From the NCBI GenBank assembly GCA_903863315.1, contig CAIPBN010000795.1:1-7164 (forward strand): a stretch of 7,164 nucleotides of DNA, read 5' to 3'. Below, one piece after another: positions 6,012 through 7,164 of this stretch (positions within the stretch are counted from its first letter, which is position 1; every line of letters begins with the position of its first letter). Both the position numbers and the translations under genes were made by a program. Below the pieces are notes generated by a model. The model was not told the DNA's origin. It made no database searches and saw only the letters and a program-made list of their open reading frames with translations. Origin of the DNA: an uncultured Verrucomicrobiota bacterium (lineage in GTDB: Bacteria; Verrucomicrobiota; Verrucomicrobiia; Limisphaerales; SXTU01).

Positions 6012-6362
6012 GGCGGCAGTTCAGCAGAACGCGCCGGTTCTGTCAGGCGTGATGCGGCGCGCTGAGGGCAGCGCGTTGCCTCGAATTAAAAGACGACGAA
6101 GCGGACGCGCTGAGTTGGGCGCACAGGCAACGTGGACTCACAGCTAAAAGACGCCGGACAAACCGGCCCGACGAACAGACAGGCTCGGTTTCACGAAGGG
6201 GCGTGAAGCGCTTTCACTCTCCCAGCGGGCCGGGGGTGAGGGAGGAAGGCTGCTTGCGCTGATGCGGTGAGGGGCAGCTCAAGAAGCTCGTTGCCGCTCT
6301 CCCTCACCCCGGCCCTCTCCCGCTGGGAGAGGGAGGGCGTCCGACCGCGTCTCTTGGAGGAG
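6012..6362 (-). other. 351-base intergenic region upstream of folP
   Basis: No credible gene is present. The short rightward open frame starting near 6267 is the translation of the palindromic repeat (it begins LSLTPALSRWERE after a few residues, a well-known spurious product of such repeats). Contents: a perfect 7-bp hairpin CGCGCTG-AGGG-CAGCGCG at 6058-6075; GTTGCCT (6075-6081) and AGGCAAC (6125-6131) as an inverted pair; TAAAAGACG at 6087-6095 and again at 6145-6153; a small GCCGG/CCGGC hairpin near 6154-6167; and the REPIN-like pair at 6217-6334. The folP promoter must lie here but no good -35/-10 pair stands out. Confidence 0.6.
6217..6334. repeat. Second REPIN-like inverted palindrome pair (CCCTCACCCC...GGGAGAGGG type)
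   Basis: The right copy (6301-6334) reads CCCTCACCCCGG and then a perfect 9-bp stem CCCTCTCCC-GCT-GGGAGAGGG (6313-6333). The left copy (6217-6242), read on the other strand, is CCCTCACCCCCGGCCC followed by GCTGGGAGAG: the same unit lacking one TCTCCC arm and with one extra C. The copies are inverted and about 58 bases apart. Palindromes of this CCCTCACCCC-CCCTCTCCC kind are known as widely scattered intergenic repeats in many GC-rich bacteria. The pair is unrelated in sequence to the one at 1450-1537. Confidence 0.68.
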
Positions 6363-6698
6363 TTACCAAGCCTGTCGCAGGATGAGCCAGAGCATATTCA
6401 ACAGGCACGAGATGGCGAACACGAGCACGGGCGAGAATCCGAGCACCCCGAGGAGCCGAATGGGGCGGGACAAGGTGGGCCAGACTGACAAAGTCATCAC
6501 GAGACTCAGGAGGCCAATTAAGGCGGCGGAAATTGCGATCCAGGAGAAGAAGATGAGATTGGTTTCGGTGGGGTAGCTAAGGTTCGCCGGCCACAAAATC
6601 CCAAAGACAACGGGCAGGAAAATGTAGAAGGCCCATAGACAAATACTTATTGGGCTTAAAACGACTACAAGAAACTTGGGCCATCTTTTCATGCGCAT
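6363..6698 (-). CDS. Small three-helix membrane protein of unknown function
   Basis: This 111-residue protein is not recognised. It begins MRMKRWPK and has three strongly hydrophobic stretches, about residues 9-34, 48-72 and 82-106, with a short hydrophilic loop (NLSYPTETN, 39-47) and a basic loop near 78-81 (RPIR). By the positive-inside rule the N-terminus is probably cytoplasmic. ATG codons at 6696-6698 and 6690-6692 are both possible starts; they differ by two residues. The gene starts 18 bases after the NagB-like stop on the same strand, so co-transcription is likely. Its base use differs from its neighbours: a hand count over 6541-6700 gives about 46% G+C, while one 60-base line inside folP (5221-5280) is 75%. 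Part of that is due to hydrophobic codons. The hydrophobic pattern over the whole frame and the close spacing support a real gene, but no homologue is known to me. Confidence 0.65.
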   Translation of the reverse strand: MRMKRWPKFLVVVLSPISICLWAFYIFLPVVFGILWPANLSYPTETNLIFFSWIAISAALIGLLSLVMTLSVWPTLSRPIRLLGVLGFSPVLVFAISCLLNMLWLILRQAW

Positions 6699-6716
6699 GA
6701 AAGTCCGACACTCGGC

Positions 6717-7164
6717 TTAGTGCATCTCCACGTCGCACGAGCCGATGCCCTTGCGGTAGTAGTTGAACTGCACGTTCGGGTGGTCGGCGAGCAGGGACAT
6801 GGGGACGGAGGCGTCCGCAATCCGGTTGGCAATCATGAACGCGGTGAGGCGCTGGCCAAACGGGTTGTCGTGACAGCCCGCGTGCCAGATGGAGACTTTC
6901 TCCGCCTGCCACGTCTCGACCGGGCCGACGGTGATGGCTTGTTTTGGCACGAGGGTCACATTGCCGCCGCCGCTGGTGCGCGCGTTCTGCGCGATGGTCA
7001 CGGGGTGCAGGTCCACCACGCGCGTGGCGAGCTTGCGATATTCCGCCGGGGACGGGGGAGCGTCCTTGTATTTGCCCTTGCGGGGGAGCGGGTCGTTGAA
7101 CGCCCAGTGTTTGATGTCGCCCTGGCCGCCTTGCATGACCACGCAACGCACGCCCGCGTTCCAA
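6717..7164 (-). CDS. NagB-like sugar-phosphate isomerase/deaminase, C-terminal part (5' end off right edge)
   Basis: The frame is open to the right edge (first whole codon at 7161-7163), giving 148 visible residues; a GTG at 7149-7151 is internal and not the likely start. The segment aligns by eye with the second half of glucosamine-6-phosphate deaminase (NagB), which turns GlcN-6-P into Fru-6-P and ammonia: visible residues 12-25 (GGQGDIKHWAFNDP) match the NagB loop DGHIAFNEP, VPKQAITVG matches VPKYALTVG, and the late MSLLADHPNVQ matches the SCLQLHP region. Differences are notable: two residues lie between the loop Asp and His instead of one, and the later catalytic Glu is Asp (AFNDP). The end KGIGSCDVEMH is not typical. 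It may therefore be a divergent isomerase and not a true deaminase. It is followed after 18 bases by the small membrane gene. Confidence 0.72.
   Translation of the reverse strand, partial: WNAGVRCVVMQGGQGDIKHWAFNDPLPRKGKYKDAPPSPAEYRKLATRVVDLHPVTIAQNARTSGGGNVTLVPKQAITVGPVETWQAEKVSIWHAGCHDNPFGQRLTAFMIANRIADASVPMSLLADHPNVQFNYYRKGIGSCDVEMH

Noticed and set aside
5156..6160. Near-copies GCTAAAGACGCCGGGCA (5156) and GCTAAAAGACGCCGGACA (6143) on both sides of folP, suggesting flanking direct repeats of an insertion
   Set aside because: With one gap and one mismatch over ~17 bases, a chance match in 7 kb is quite possible, one copy overlaps a stop codon, and folP is a normal housekeeping gene with no mobility gene nearby.
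6267..6488. A 73-codon rightward frame beginning near the second palindrome pair
   Set aside because: Its first part is the palindromic repeat itself (the LTPALSRWERE text) and the rest is antisense to the membrane protein gene.

Overview
The window looks like a stretch of a verrucomicrobial chromosome, most likely from the Pedosphaera/Limisphaerales side of the phylum. This is an inference from gene content: two short prepilin-type proteins of the 'FTLIELLVVIAIIAIL' / H-x9-DG kind, a ThuA-domain protein, an exported serine hydrolase, a divergent NagB-like protein, high G+C, and no recognisable Shine-Dalgarno sequence before any gene. No single marker gene proves the taxonomy.

Layout. Positions 1-2593 are read leftward: purM (1538-2593, complete purine-biosynthesis enzyme), a 138-base gap holding an inverted pair of small palindromes (1450-1537), an exported class C beta-lactamase-like serine hydrolase (197-1399), and 40 bases further on the first 52 codons of a ThuA-domain protein that runs off the left edge (1-156). 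Positions 2766-5160 are read rightward: two prepilin-type proteins (2766-3524 and 3880-4752), separated by 355 bases that appear non-coding and contain stem-loops, then a small putative lipoprotein (4792-5160). Positions 5178-7164 are read leftward again: folP (5178-6011, dihydropteroate synthase, folate pathway), a 351-base gap with a second, different inverted palindrome pair (6217-6334), a small three-helix membrane protein (6363-6698), and the C-terminal part of a NagB-like sugar-phosphate isomerase (6717-7164) cut by the right edge.

How the genes relate. purM and folP are housekeeping genes of connected pathways (purines and folate), but they are not in one operon. The middle block reads as an inserted or locally evolved cassette for surface or secreted proteins: both prepilin-type proteins carry the methylated N-terminal helix that needs a prepilin peptidase encoded elsewhere, and the small protein downstream looks like a lipoprotein whose last ~60 residues resemble the globular part of a pseudopilin. 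The serine hydrolase and ThuA-domain protein both carry export signals and may act together on extracytoplasmic substrates. The NagB-like gene and the small membrane gene are 18 bases apart and may be co-transcribed.

No CRISPR array, tRNA, rRNA, transposase or phage gene was seen. The parts most worth a second look are the prepilin/lipoprotein cassette, the altered active-site spacing in the NagB-like protein, the two REPIN-like inverted palindrome pairs, and the structured spacer between the two prepilin-type genes.
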